Assembly (NCBI RefSeq): GCF_050947875.1
Contig: NC_134569.1
Span: forward strand, 33,638,777 to 33,702,776
DNA from: Dermacentor variabilis
Taxonomy: Eukaryota; Arthropoda; Arachnida; Ixodida; Ixodidae
Reading direction: 5' to 3'
DNA length: 64,000 nt
In this document: positions 9,584-20,160 of the stretch, one piece after another
Layout of the letters: each line of letters opens with the position of its first letter
Numbering within the stretch: the stretch's first letter is position 1
Program-made: the position numbers and the translations under genes
The notes under the pieces: model-generated
The model's database searches: none
The model's input: the letters and a program-made list of their open reading frames with translations, nothing else
What the model was told of the DNA's origin: nothing

Positions 9584-11423
9584 CGTCGTAAGATTCGAAT
9601 TCGCGTCGGCGATCGCGAGTGGGCGAGACCGAGTGAGAGTCGCTGTGGCTGTTCGCCCGTGCCTTCTTCCGAGTCGTGGGGCGCGAATTGTCGAGCTGTG
9701 CTTTAGTGATGTAGTTGTTCTTTACATGCGCGATAAAATTGCTGAGCTGTGGTGCGATCCCATCAATTTTGGCGTTTAACGTGGCGATCTTGTTTTCGAA
9801 GGTAGCGGCTGTTTTTTCGACAGCTGATTGGACAGCTTGTTCCATTGTGGCGTGAATGTTCTTCATAAAGGCTTCTTGAAATATCAGGCACCTTGCATCT
9901 ACTATGGCTTCAACGTCGGCCTTGGTCAACGTCGTTCCCGACTGTCTGTTTATGTTTTCGAGCTCCTGGCATTTTTGATGCAGCTTGTCTGTGAGTTCTT
10001 GTTGCTCTTTGCATTTTTGAAGCAGTTTGTCGGTGAGCTCTTGCTGTTTCTGTTGACTGCGGAGTAGCTTGTCTATGAGGTCTTGCTGGCTTTGTAATTG
10101 GCTGTGCTGATTCTGCAGTTTGCTCTGTTGGTTCTGCTGCTTGTTTGCTGGGACCCGAATGACTGCCGCTTCGGCCGATGCATCCAAGCTGCTCGTACCA
10201 GCCGAGTCGCTCGAGCCGTTTACCGCATCGGCGTAGCTCGCGCGTTTGACTGAGCGGGAGCGAGAGCGGGAACGTGAGCGCGAAGCACTTCGCAGTATTG
10301 GCTTGGAGCTGCTGCGCCTGGGCGAGCTGCCCGCACTGACACTGCTCGAACTGGTGGCCGAGGTGCCCAGCTCCGGGAACTCTTCACTGCTGGAGCTCCA
10401 GCGGTTGTCTCTTTCTTGTAGTCTGTTAAGGCGCTGTTGCCGTATATTGTAGGGTGGAGGGCTTGGCTTCAGTTTCTTCTTGCACTCTGTACTTGCAGTT
10501 TCGTGCGCTTCTCCGCAGAGCTTGCAGGTCGGTTTGCAGTCATGGTCTTGTGGTTGTCCAGTCTTGCCGCACTTGTAGCAAAAATCTGGGATGGGTTTCG
10601 GACAGACGTCTTGGCGGTGTCCCGTGTTGCCACAGGTGCGGCAGTACTGCACTGACTTGCGATATGGTCTGCAGCGGAAGTCTACGCTCTGGAAGATGAT
10701 GTAGTAGGGAACGTGCGGTCCTTCGAAGAAGACGATTGCCGCGGTCGACTGACCCATCATTCGGGCGTGAAGGACGGTGTATCGTGCCGGTGCTCGGATT
10801 CCTGCCATAAGTTCTGCGGTGCTTGTTCCTGGTATGAGGCCATTGATGACGCCTCGGGATACGTCGTCAGGGGTTCGTATGTTGCCTTTGACGTTGTGGT
10901 AAGTGCCTCCGAGCTGTATTCTGTTGATGCTGACCAGCATCTTGGCGTCTTCCTTGTCGGCCGTGCTTGCGATGATTAAATTTTCGATTCTCTGTACTTG
11001 TACGCGTACTTTATCATTGAAGTCCTGCTGCGATAGTCCACTCGCTCTACCGATGGCGTGCATGACTGCGACGGTATGCCATTTGGCGAGGTCGAGACCT
11101 GCTTGCGGGCGGTAGACGATCTTAAAGTCGTCAAGTGGCAGGGGTGGCATCCTGGGTCTGCGTTGTTGCTGTAAAGGTGCTGCATTGGGCGTTTGCTCAT
11201 CGGTTGGTTTTTTTGCCGGCGTCTTTGAATTCGAGGTGTCCTTCTTTGCTTTCTTGTTTCTTGTGATCCAGGTGCTTTCCGCTTGGATTGTTCGGCCGCT
11301 TTCTGCATCATAGTTCCAGGTACCTTCCCCGGTGTTTTCTTCCGTCCGGTCTGTTTGCATTGCATTTGCTTCATCTTCTTTCTGGTTTGTCATTTCGCTT
11401 GCAGCAGCTGCTTCTCGGCTCAT
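9570..11423 (-). CDS. LINE-A ORF1: zinc-knuckle nucleic-acid-binding protein (617 aa)
   Basis: This is the gag-like protein of an I-type LINE, thought to bind element RNA and form the retrotransposition particle. The frame is uninterrupted from ATG 11423 to TAA 9572-9570. An acidic and lysine-rich N-terminus is followed by a globular part with RIQLGGTYHNVKGNIRTP. Zinc knuckles start near residue 258: CRTCGNTGHRQDVC (C-x2-C-x4-H-x4-C), then CYKCGKTGQPQDHDC and CKLCGEAHETASTEC, which are variant knuckles. An RS stretch (SRSRSRSRSRS) and a long Q-rich coiled coil with repeated QQELTDKL follow, and the tail is basic. The stop overlaps the ORF2 start. No frameshift is visible, so the copy may be young. 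Confidence 0.85.
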   Translation of the reverse strand: MSREAAAASEMTNQKEDEANAMQTDRTEENTGEGTWNYDAESGRTIQAESTWITRNKKAKKDTSNSKTPAKKPTDEQTPNAAPLQQQRRPRMPPLPLDDFKIVYRPQAGLDLAKWHTVAVMHAIGRASGLSQQDFNDKVRVQVQRIENLIIASTADKEDAKMLVSINRIQLGGTYHNVKGNIRTPDDVSRGVINGLIPGTSTAELMAGIRAPARYTVLHARMMGQSTAAIVFFEGPHVPYYIIFQSVDFRCRPYRKSVQYCRTCGNTGHRQDVCPKPIPDFCYKCGKTGQPQDHDCKPTCKLCGEAHETASTECKKKLKPSPPPYNIRQQRLNRLQERDNRWSSSSEEFPELGTSATSSSSVSAGSSPRRSSSKPILRSASRSRSRSRSRSVKRASYADAVNGSSDSAGTSSLDASAEAAVIRVPANKQQNQQSKLQNQHSQLQSQQDLIDKLLRSQQKQQELTDKLLQKCKEQQELTDKLHQKCQELENINRQSGTTLTKADVEAIVDARCLIFQEAFMKNIHATMEQAVQSAVEKTAATFENKIATLNAKIDGIAPQLSNFIAHVKNNYITKAQLDNSRPTTRKKARANSHSDSHSVSPTRDRRREFESYDDGDP

Positions 11424-11590
11424 CGTAGGGGCTCTTCGCCGCGGCGTGGGCGAGCGCTCGTGTGCTCGTGCTCACGCGGCGCGTGGCGCGCGGCGCGAGG
11501 GTGTTTCTGCCGATGAGATCGCGGGAGCTGGTTCTGGCGTTAGGCTTAACCGGGCGGGTGGGTGGTCGTCGGGAATAACGCTTTATATCT
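11424..11590 (-). promoter_or_regulatory. Putative 5' UTR/internal promoter region of LINE-A
   Basis: This GC-rich leader lies directly upstream of ORF1. LINEs of this group carry internal promoters in the 5' UTR, and nothing in the sequence itself proves promoter activity. The transition to AT-rich sequence near 11575-11600 is my estimate of the element edge. Confidence 0.3.
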
Positions 11591-11599
11591 TGAGATAAG

Positions 11600-13735
11600 G
11601 TGCACTCACCCGAAAGTGGCTAGTGTCCGCTGGTTGCTCTGGTCTTGCCGGCTGCACCGGTGCAAAACTTGGGTTCGTCACTGGCCTTTTTCCGGGTTGA
11701 GAAGCACGAGAAGCAGGAGCCCATGTGAGACACTGCTGAACTCCACGGCCCCCTGGCGGGTTTTTCAAGAGACGATGGAATGTAAAAAAAAAAAAATTAT
11801 GATTGTAGGCAAGCGTCTAGAGACTTGCACAATAAATGCAGAAGTGAACTAAATAAAAGTTATACACAGTGGAAAATACATATAAATGACAGTGGTAATG
11901 AATAAATAAGTGAGAAACTGAATATAGAAAGCAGATAGACTTAACACAGGCGTAACATTCACATGTAATGCCACTGTTTGTTACAAAATTTATTAGAACA
12001 TGTAGAACTGATCGCAGAAAACATAATGAAGCCAGGTACGTTTGCGTAGGAATTACGACCTAGTTTCGTAGGAATTATCCCTAGATCATTCCTCACACGA
12101 TTATCGGCTATCTTTTTTTTAATGAGACACAGATGTACCCATTTTTATCTATCATCCATTCTTGTGGAATAGCTTTTTTTTGCTTTCGTCGTGAATCTAA
12201 TACCCTGTTAGTCAACCCTTGCTGGGCCAATGCAGTACGTTGACGTGCGCTTAGTGGGAAAGAAATAGTCATATTGCACATTGCTATTGTTCGTTGCATG
12301 CGGCGCTAGCTACGAGTCAGAACGAGACGATTCGGCCTAACCATGCTTTACTTGACCTCGTCTGCCCTGAACCGAGATCGCAGTGGCGCTTAGCAACGAG
12401 ACGAGACAGGCATGCGAACGGAGGCCCGTTTTGTGATTGCCAGCTGTATACTGCTCACCCTATCAGAATTTGTTTGCATGTACAGGGTAAGCCTGTCGGG
12501 ATGAGTTAGTCTGGCCCATGCAGGCAGATTGATTGACCCGGACCTACTCTTGTTCCTATGTGAAGAACGGGCAACTTGCTCTACGACAATAATGGGCTCA
12601 CGTAAACACTTTCACTGGCTGACAAGTACGAGAATGGCGCTTGCTGCGCCAGGTCCGCTGCTCGCTCAATTCACGTGCTTGTAGAAACGAGTGCAAGGAG
12701 AAAACTGTGAACACAGTGAAATGCTTGCTTTGGAAATATGTGTTACTCGGATATGTTGAGCAACACTTATGTGCACTATGAGAATAGCGAACTTGTCGGC
12801 ACAAGATTTCTCCGTATTCTGTACTATCAGTGAAGCTGTTTTCCAGGCAATGTCCCCAAGAGAGACATTGGAAGGCCCAACATTATAACAGATATGACAA
12901 CATGTGTACGTGAGTATTTGCGCACTAATTCCGTTGTATTTGCAGACCCCGCTCGAGTACCCTGACATTGCTTCCCACCCGAGCTTCTTCCAAGGATAGA
13001 TAACCAATAACCAAGATATGTTTCTTCTCACAGAATGGTATATAAAACATATGTATTGTTCTTCTTGCTCTTGAGACGTCTACTGGCACTAACTAAATAT
13101 TTGCCTCGCGCGATACAACAGTTCAGCCTTGCTTATCTGAAGTTGTACTCCCGCACATGAAATATGGCTGAGTTGTCTAACAATATTTGTTGTTTCCCTA
13201 CTTAGTCACATTATAAGAAATATACAGTGTCTCAATAAGGTGTAACGCACACAGAGAAAGGTACGATGGACGCTACGTTTAGAAATCGTGCGCAGACCGT
13301 TTGGCAATGCCACCCCGCGTGTTCCTTCTGTGTATCTAAAGTTTTCCCTTCTGTATATTCAACAAACGGTAACAGACTACTGACTCGTTGTGCCCTCTCG
13401 AATTATGATTTTGTTCATATCGGTGATATTTTGTGATGTTTAGTTCCACAATGACTGAAGTGAATGCGTCTCTCTTATGACACTGGGCTTTCAGTGTTCC
13501 CCATGGAAGGTCTTGGCGCTCTTCACCTGGAAAGGGGGCTCGTTGCAGCTTAGGTTAACCACACAGTAAAGGAGGCTGATTGGTTGGGCTTCATATTTAC
13601 GAAGTTCATTTTTCAAAAAAATTGTTGAAAGTAGTCGCAGGAAATAAAGAAAGAGAGAGAGAGAAAGAAATAAAAGTTCAATGACACGAAAATCAGAGAG
13701 GTTGGCCTGAAGTATATTCCGCTGGGAAATTAATT
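11600..13735. other. AT-rich non-coding stretch, no gene recognised
   Basis: Only short open frames without family motifs are present. A TACAGTGTCTCAATAAGGTG segment near 13228 looks like one end of a MITE, but no matching inverted end was located. A (GA)n-type run occurs near 13652-13668. No RNA gene is seen. Confidence 0.5.
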
Positions 13736-13741
13736 CAATTA

Positions 13742-13963
13742 AATTATGTGGTTTACGTGCCAGAACCACTTTCTTATTATGAGGCACGCCCTAGTGGAGG
13801 ACTTCAGTAATTTCGACCACCTGCGGTTCTTTAATGTGCACATAAATCTAAGTACACGGCTGTTTTGGCATTTCGCCCCCATCGAAATGCGGCCGCCGTG
13901 GCCGGGAGGCGATCCCGCGACCTTGTGCACAGCAACCATAGCCACTGAGCAACTACGGCGGGT
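13742..13963 (-). mobile_element. Ruka-type tRNA-derived SINE, near full length
   Basis: On the minus strand the copy starts CCCGCCGTAGTTGCTCAGTG, an A-box region. It continues through a B-box-like GCGGGATCGCCTCCC and the body GCATTTCGATGGGGGCGAAA to GTTCTGGCACGTAAACCAC. It aligns along its length with the copies at 41338-41570 and 16040/19132. The B box differs from the GATCGAATCCC of the others, and about a dozen bases of the anticodon region are missing (GCACAAGGTCG instead of the GGGCTGCTGAGCACGAGG stretch). No target-site duplication is evident, consistent with age. Ruka is described from ixodid ticks; the name is my recognition of the sequence. Confidence 0.8.
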
Positions 13964-16020
13964 CCCTCTAGTAAGCTACTCTGCGCTGGGGGTAGGAGAA
14001 GATGTAAAGAAAGAGGGAAAAAAGAGGAGCATGATGGGTGAAGACGACAACAGAAGGACAATGTAAAACATATAACAAGCACTTAGATCTATTGAAAACC
14101 TACAGTCCAGACCCATGCTTTAGTAAAGTAACTCCTGTGTGGCCTGAAAACTTGATTTCACGTCTTGCCAAGGGCTTGAAATAACCTCCTCCGAAAATGC
14201 TTGAGCTTCGTAGACGCGTAAGGTCATTGCACAACTTTTGTCTCTCTTCCACGTACAGAAGGCAATACCACGTCACATGACCTATAGTCTGAATGACTTT
14301 GCAGTGCTCACTGTTTAGAGACTTGGTGCATCGCATTAGGTGCACGTACCCGCGCGTAAACAACACCTCCAGCCTAAGGTGGTAGCCTAAACTTCATATT
14401 AGGGTCCAATATTCGGAGTCGTCTGCGGCGATTATCCGGATTGTTCCAGTGCTTCTTTGTCGCTTTTTGGATGATACTTGAGAGAAGGCAGTTGGCGCCT
14501 TCTCTTGAAAAATTTACTGCAAGTAGTGGCTCTCGTTTTACGAATGCGTTCTTCTCTTGGGCATCGGTCACTTCGGTATACACCACAGTGACTGGGAACC
14601 GATTGACATGCAATGTGGTGACCGTTCTTTACCGCTATAGTGTATAGCTTGGCTGTCTGAAGAGCCGACACGATGTAAGAGCTTTCTTTCATTACAACTG
14701 TAGGTAGCTGCAGATTCGATTTCGTGTCATTGAAGACCGCTTGCACTTAAGAAGGCTGTCGCGAAATATGGAGAACTGCCTCTGATTGCCACTGGTACCG
14801 TGGGGGTTGGTACCGTGTTGTTAAGCAGACGAAACCGTCGAATGATTTGATGCGCACGCACTACGAAAGCCGCGCCTGACATATACGAGGAGACCGATCC
14901 ATCTGTGCGCACATTTAGCGAGATCGAGCCATGTTCTGTCGACATATGTTCAATTGTTAGATGTCTGAGGCCAAAGGTAGCTATTCGCGATATTTTAGAA
15001 ATACCAGAAATAGAGATGTACCCGTACCCGTAGAGAGGCGTACCCATGGGCGCAAATTCGTAGGTCGGCCGGGGCAAAGTATTACCGTAGACGGATTCTT
15101 GGCTTTTAATGGAGCTCGAAAAAGTAGAATCCGGCCGTATGTCGGGAATTTTCGATAAGGGGTGGTGTCGCTGACGGCGCAGCAACCGTATGAATACTCG
15201 AATTCACACTGTCCGGAAAGCGAATAACTTGAGCAAGTCCAATTAATTTTTTTTAACATTGCCACATCATCGACCATGAAACCCCATGGTCAACGACAAC
15301 GCCCATTTATCTGTAGTGGCTCACATATGGAATGACATTGGCATTGATAATAACCGGATACCAATACATAAGGTTCCGGGTGAACGCTATCGCAGCACAC
15401 TTATCTATGGTCAGTTGCAGTCCTTGTCACTGCAGGTACGGTGACGCCAAAGAAACAGGCGACTAATGAGGTCATGAAGAAGTCACACCCGTTGAGTTGA
15501 AGTTCTGCAAAGCATTATGCTTCAGGTGAACGTACTTCGAGGAAGGCGATACTGGCCTCGGTTGGGAAAAGGTGATCAAAAGCTCGATATGCCAAATTTG
15601 GCAAAAGCGCTTACATTGGAAGCCTTGTGCTTCCGGCATTTATTCGTAGTGAACCCCCATAAGCATGTTTCATTCCTTTACCAATGCAAGGGAGAGAGGA
15701 TTATAGCAACAAATTGTAAACGATATTTTGCTAAAGCAATTAGATTCATCATAAGCTTTCACCCTTTGGGGAGCGATATCTCGAGTGGCATTGCTGTTTT
15801 AATGAAACCAACATGTTGAGTGTGCCTTTTCTTTTAATATAGAAGCCTTAGTTATTTTCCTTGCCGCGATCTGAAATATTTGTACGATTAAGAGATGGCT
15901 CCAATTGCAGTTGTCGCGCGACTTTCCAGAATTACATGCGCATGCGCTTTGACAACTTCATGCCTTCACATAAAAATACCAGCGGAGGGCGCGGGGCTCG
16001 TTATGTTCTTCTTATATATA
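13964..16020. other. Non-coding stretch, no gene recognised
   Basis: Open frames of up to about 150 aa (for example 14727-15185 on the minus strand) have no conserved motif and overlap frames on the other strand. I see no transposon protein, tRNA or splice-bounded exon in about 2 kb. The origin of this segment remains unknown. Confidence 0.5.
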
Positions 16021-16023
16021 CTC

Positions 16024-16038
16024 TAAAGCTGCGCATAA
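16024..16038 (+). repeat. Left copy of the target-site duplication of the split Ruka
   Basis: TAAAGCTGCGCATAA here matches TAAAACTGCGCATAA at 19265-19279 with one mismatch. The two copies bracket the Ruka halves at 16040-16136 and 19132-19264, so they mark the original SINE insertion. Confidence 0.85.
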
Positions 16039-16039
16039 A

Positions 16040-16136
16040 CCCGCCGTGGTTGTTCAGTGGCTTTCGTGTTGGGCTGCTGAGCACGAGGTTGCGGGATCGA
16101 ATCCCGGCCATGGCGGCCGCATTTCGATGGGGGCGA
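16040..16136 (+). mobile_element. Ruka SINE, 5' half (split by an RTE insertion)
   Basis: The sequence starts CCCGCCGTGGTTGTTCAGTG (A-box region) and includes the B box GCGGGATCGAATCCCGG. It stops at GCATTTCGATGGGGGCGA, where the intact copy at 41338 continues AATGCGAAAACACC. That continuation appears at 19132, after the RTE element. The two halves together equal one full-length SINE. Confidence 0.9.
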
Positions 16137-16258
16137 ATACAACAATCAAACCCCGGCCCTCAGTCCCCAGCAGCCGCGAAGCAACTGACCATGGCGGCGG
16201 TCAGATCTGTGACGCTGCAGAGGGTGCTAAGAATACCTGGCTCCGGACAGGCCGCCAT

Positions 16259-19063
16259 ATGAATCTGAACCTGGCAACGTTTAACGTTAGAACGCTATCT
16301 AGTGAGGCGAGTCTAGCAGTGTTATTGGAGGAATTAGAGGGTAGTAAATGGGATATAATAGGGCTCAGTGAGGTTAGGAGGACAAAAGAAGCATATACAG
16401 TGCTAAAAAGCGGGCACGTACTGTGCAACCGGGGCTTAGCGGAGAGACGAGAACTAGGAGTCGGATTCCTGATTAATAAGGAAATAGCTGGTAACATACA
16501 GGAATTCTATAGCATTAACGAGAGGGTGGCAGGTCTTGTTGTGAAACTTAATAAGAGGTACAAATTGAAGGTGGTACAAGTCTATGCCCCTACATGCAGT
16601 CATGATGACGAGGAAGTCGAAAGCTTTTATGAAGTCGTGGAATCGGCGATGGGTAAAGTCAAAACAAGATACACTATACTGATGGGCGACTTCAATGCCA
16701 GGGTAGGCAAGCAGCACACTGGAGACAAGTCAGTGGGGGAATATGGCATAGGCTCGAGGAATAGCAGAGGAGAGTTATTAGTAGAGTTTGCAGAACAGAA
16801 TAATATGCGGATAATGAATACCTTTTTCCGCAAGCTGGTTAGCCGAAAGTGGACGTGGAGGAGCCCGAATGGTGAGACTAGAAATGAAATCGACTTCATA
16901 CTCTGCGCGAACCCTGGCATCATACAAGATGTAGACGTGCTCGGCAAGGTACGCTGCAGTGAACATAGGATGGTAAGAACTCGAATTAACCTAGACTTGA
17001 GGAGGGAACGGAAGAAACTGGTACACAAGAAGCCAATCAATGAGTTAGCGGTAAGAGGGAAACTAGAGGAATTCCGGATCAAGCTACAGAACAGGTATTC
17101 GGCTTTAACTCAGGAAGAGGACCTTAGTGTTGAAGCGATGAACGACAATCTCATGGGCATCATTAAGGAGTGCGCAATAGAAGTCGGTGGTAACGCCGTT
17201 AGACAGGAAACCAGTAAGCTATCGCAGGAGATGAAAGATCTGATCAAGAAACGCCAATGTATGAATGCCTCCAACCCTACAGCTAGAATAGAACTGGCAG
17301 AACTTTCTAAGCTAATCAACAAGCGTAAGACTGCGGACATCAGGAACTATAATATGGATAGAATTGAACAGGCTCTCAGGAACGGAGGAAGCCTAAAAAC
17401 AGTGAAGAAGAAACTAGGAATAGGCAAGAATTAGATGTGTGCGTTAAGAGACAAAGCCGGCAACATCGTTACTAATATGGATGAGATAGTTCTAGTGGCT
17501 GAGGAGTTCTATAGAGATTTATACAGTACCAGTGGCACCCACGACGATAGTGGAAGAGAGAATAGCCTAGAGGAATTCGAAATCCCACAGGTAACGCCAG
17601 AAGAAGTAAAGAAAGCCTTAGGAGCTATGCAAAGGGGGAAGGCAGCTGGGGAGGATCAGGTAACAGCAGATTTGTTGAAGGATGGTGGTCAGATTGTTCT
17701 AGAGAAACTGGCCACCCTGTATACGCAATGCCTCATAACCTCGAGCGTACCGGAATCTTGGAAGAACGCTAACATAATCCTAATCCTTAAGAAAAGGGAC
17801 GCCAAAGACTTGAAAAATTATAGACCGATCAGCTTACTGTCCGTTGCCTACAAAGTATTTACTAAGGTAATCGCAAATAGAATCGGGAACACCTGAGACT
17901 TCTGTCAACCAAAGGACCAGGCAGGATTCCGTAAAGGCTACTCAACAATAGACCATATTCACACTATCAATCAAGTGATAGAGAAATGTGCAGAATATAA
18001 CCAACCCTTATATATAGCTTTCATTGATTACGAGAAAGCGTTTGATTCAGTCGAAACCTCAGCAGTCATGGAGGCATTACGGTATCAGGGTGTAGATGAG
18101 CCATATGTAAAAATACTGGAAGATATCTATAGCGGCTCCACAGCCACCGTAGTCCTCCACAAAGAAAGCAACAAAATCCCAGTAAAGAAAGGCGTCAGAC
18201 AGGGAGATACGATCTCTCCAATGCTATTCACAGCATGTTTACAGGAGGTATTCAGAGACCTGGAGTGGGAAGAATTGGGAATAAAAGTTGATGGAGAATA
18301 CCTTAGCAACTTGCGATTCGCTGATGATATTGCCTTGCTTAGTAACTCAGGAGACCAATTGCAATGCATGCTCACTGACCTGGAGAGGCAAAGCAGAAGG
18401 GTGGGTCTGAAAATTAATCTGCAGAAAACTAAAGTAATGTTTAACAGTCTCGGAAGAGAACAGCAGTTTACGATAGGTAGCGAGGCACTGGAAGTGGTAA
18501 GGAAATACATCTACTTAGGGCCGGTAGTGACCACGGATCCGGATCATGAGACTGAAATAACCAGAAGAATAAGAATGGGCTGGGGTGCGTTTGGCAGGCA
18601 TTCTCAAATCATGAACAGCAGGTTGCCACTATCCCTCAAAAGGAAAGTGTATAACAGCTGTGTGTTACCAGTACTCACATATGGGGCAGAAACCTGGAGG
18701 CTTACGAAAAGGGTTCTGCTGAAATTGAGGACGACGCAACGAGCTATGGAAAGAAGAATGATGGGTGTAACGTTAAGGGATAAGAAAAGAGCAGATTGGG
18801 TGAGACAACAAACGCGGGTAAATGACATCTTAGTTGAAATCAAGAAAAAGAAATTGGCATGGGCCGGACATGTAATGAGGAGGGAAGGTAACCGATGGTC
18901 ATTAAGGGTTACGGACTGGATTCCAAGGGAAGGGAAGCGTAGCAGGGGGCGGCAGAAAGTTAGGTGGGCGGATGACATTAAGACGTTTGCATGACCACAA
19001 TTAGTACATGACCGGGGTAGTTGGAGAAATATGGGAGAGGCCTTTGCCCTGCAGTGGGCGTAA
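16259..19063 (+). pseudogene. RTE-1 ORF: endonuclease-reverse transcriptase with three nonsense codons
   Basis: One continuous frame of 935 codons runs from ATG 16259 (MNLNLATFNVRTLSSE) to TAA 19061-19063. It is interrupted by TAG at 17432, TGA at 17894 and TGA at 18992. Sister copies show sense codons at these points (KNEMYAL, NTLGFYQ, FAGTTWPQ), so all three look like point or small-deletion damage, and no frameshift is seen. Domains: APE-like endonuclease (LSEVRR, MGDFNARVGK near 16681, and CSEHRM where the sister copy has SDH); RT (RPISLLSVAYK, YEKAFDSVETS, GVRQGDTISPML, FADD at 18317-18328); and a C-terminal GHVMRRE/RGRQKVRWAD region typical of RTE proteins. An apparent upstream start at 16046 lies in the Ruka half and is not used. 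Confidence 0.88.
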
Positions 19064-19064
19064 C

Positions 19065-19067
<3 letters not shown>

Positions 19068-19131
<64 letters not shown>
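19068..19131 (+). repeat. (GAT)n microsatellite tail of RTE-1
   Basis: About 21 uninterrupted GAT units follow the RTE ORF stop (GTGGGCGTAACTAG then GAT repeats) and end exactly where Ruka sequence resumes. RTE elements end in short tandem repeats, so this is the element 3' terminus and not an independent microsatellite. Confidence 0.9.
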
Positions 19132-19133
<2 letters not shown>

Positions 19134-19264
19134 ATGCGAAAACACCCGTGTGCTTAGATTTAGGTGCACGTTAAAGGAGCCCAGGTGGTCAAATTTTCCG
19201 GAGTCCTCCACTACGGCGTGCCTTATGACCAGAAAGTGGTTTTGGCACGTAAAACCCCATAATT
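19132..19264 (+). mobile_element. Ruka SINE, 3' half
   Basis: The sequence continues the 5' half at 16136 with AAATGCGAAAACACCCGTGT and ends TTTGGCACGTAAAACCCCAT plus AATT. It is followed by the right target-site duplication at 19265-19279. It matches the corresponding part of the complete copy at 41430-41565 closely. Confidence 0.9.
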
Positions 19265-19279
19265 TAAAACTGCGCATAA
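19265..19279 (+). repeat. Right copy of the target-site duplication of the split Ruka
   Basis: TAAAACTGCGCATAA matches the left copy at 16024-16038 with one difference (A versus G at the fifth base). It proves that the two SINE halves once formed one insertion. Confidence 0.85.
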
Positions 19280-20160
19280 GACCAAAGGTCGCTGACTCTC
19301 ATTTACCTGCGAGCCACTTTATTATTTTATTCAGTGCGCGAGCACCGTAAAGAAATGCCAGCAAAGTCATGGTGTCCGTAAATTAAAGCCCGCGTGCTCA
19401 TAGAACATAATAAATAGCACAGTCCCCGACAAGAGGCTAAGGGAGCGAAGGCAGCCCTAAAACCAAACATTGTTAAACGCAGAGGTCACTGACGTCGACG
19501 CAAGAGACAACCGAAGTGAGCTGGCGAATATGCTGCTCGTGTGGGCGAAATGCTGCGCACGCGTGAGCGCCCGACAGAAACCTAATTACGTGGGTCCCTC
19601 GTTGTCCTGTGAGACAAAAAAAAAAACTCCTACCTAATGAATGGACGAAAGAAAAAGGAAATGTACGGAAACAAAAGTTCTTGTTCAAGTTAAAAAAGAA
19701 AGAAAAACAGACCTCCCTTGCCGTATTAGAAATAATAGAAACGAAAATAAAAATGTGCAGCTCTCTTTGCTTTCGTGCTGGCCTACGTAAAAGATGAAGA
19801 ATATTCTGGAAAGTTAAAATACGTGAGTGGTGGTGGGTTTCTTTGTGAATTAGGGAAAAGCTTTTGGGTATACATGGAAAACGCGAAAAGCTACAAAGGC
19901 TTGATGAAGCTCGGAAGGCTTAGCTGCCCGTACGTTTGCTTTATTTCGGGGACCTTGTTTAAACAACGAGTTAAGCAGGCAGAAGGGAGGCATGACAAAA
20001 GACAGGTCGATTATTCACAAGCGAGCATCGATTAGAGCCGGGGTATAGCACTGGAAGAAGTCTTGTTATTTTTTTTTCCAGGAGAAAGCAGCAATTAAGA
20101 TAACAGAGTGAAGTTTTCTAAAAAAAGCGGGAAATAGGGATTGTAAAGCATATATAATAA
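19280..20160. other. Non-coding stretch, no gene recognised
   Basis: AT-rich sequence with homopolymer runs (poly-A near 19616 and poly-T near 20070). The few short open frames lack motifs. No transposon protein or RNA gene was recognised. Confidence 0.5.

Larger units (their letters stand above)
5902..11590 (-). mobile_element. LINE-A: near-complete two-ORF I-superfamily non-LTR retrotransposon
   Basis: On the minus strand the element comprises a 5' leader (about 11424-11590, right edge uncertain), ORF1 (11423-9570), ORF2 (9583-5984) overlapping ORF1 by 14 nt, and a short 3' UTR ending in AATAAACG and a (CT)n tail near 5902-5930. Endonuclease, reverse transcriptase, RNase H and a C-terminal zinc finger in one ORF2 plus a zinc-knuckle ORF1 are the I-superfamily layout. 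It is the most complete autonomous LINE in the window, with one visible nonsense codon at 9407-9409. Target-site duplications were not found by eye because the 5' edge is unclear. Confidence 0.85.
16137..19131 (+). mobile_element. RTE-1: near-complete RTE-clade LINE inserted in a Ruka SINE
   Basis: About 3.0 kb: a 5' UTR of about 120 bp (CAACAATCAAACCCCGGCCC), a single long coding frame, and a 3' end of (GAT)n at 19068-19131. One ORF with endonuclease plus RT, no RNase H, and a short-repeat 3' tail are RTE-clade hallmarks. The flanks are the two halves of one Ruka SINE, so the insertion point is known to within a few bases. The 5' end seems intact or nearly so, since the copy at 23243-26640 shares this 5' UTR. 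Confidence 0.88.

Noticed and set aside
5971..11516. Many plus-strand frames inside LINE-A
   Set aside because: They are antisense shadows of ORF1 and ORF2.
16046..16258. N-terminal extension of the RTE-1 ORF by 71 codons
   Set aside because: The extra codons come partly from the Ruka half and partly from the RTE 5' UTR. The protein family starts at the MNLNLATFNVRTL segment.
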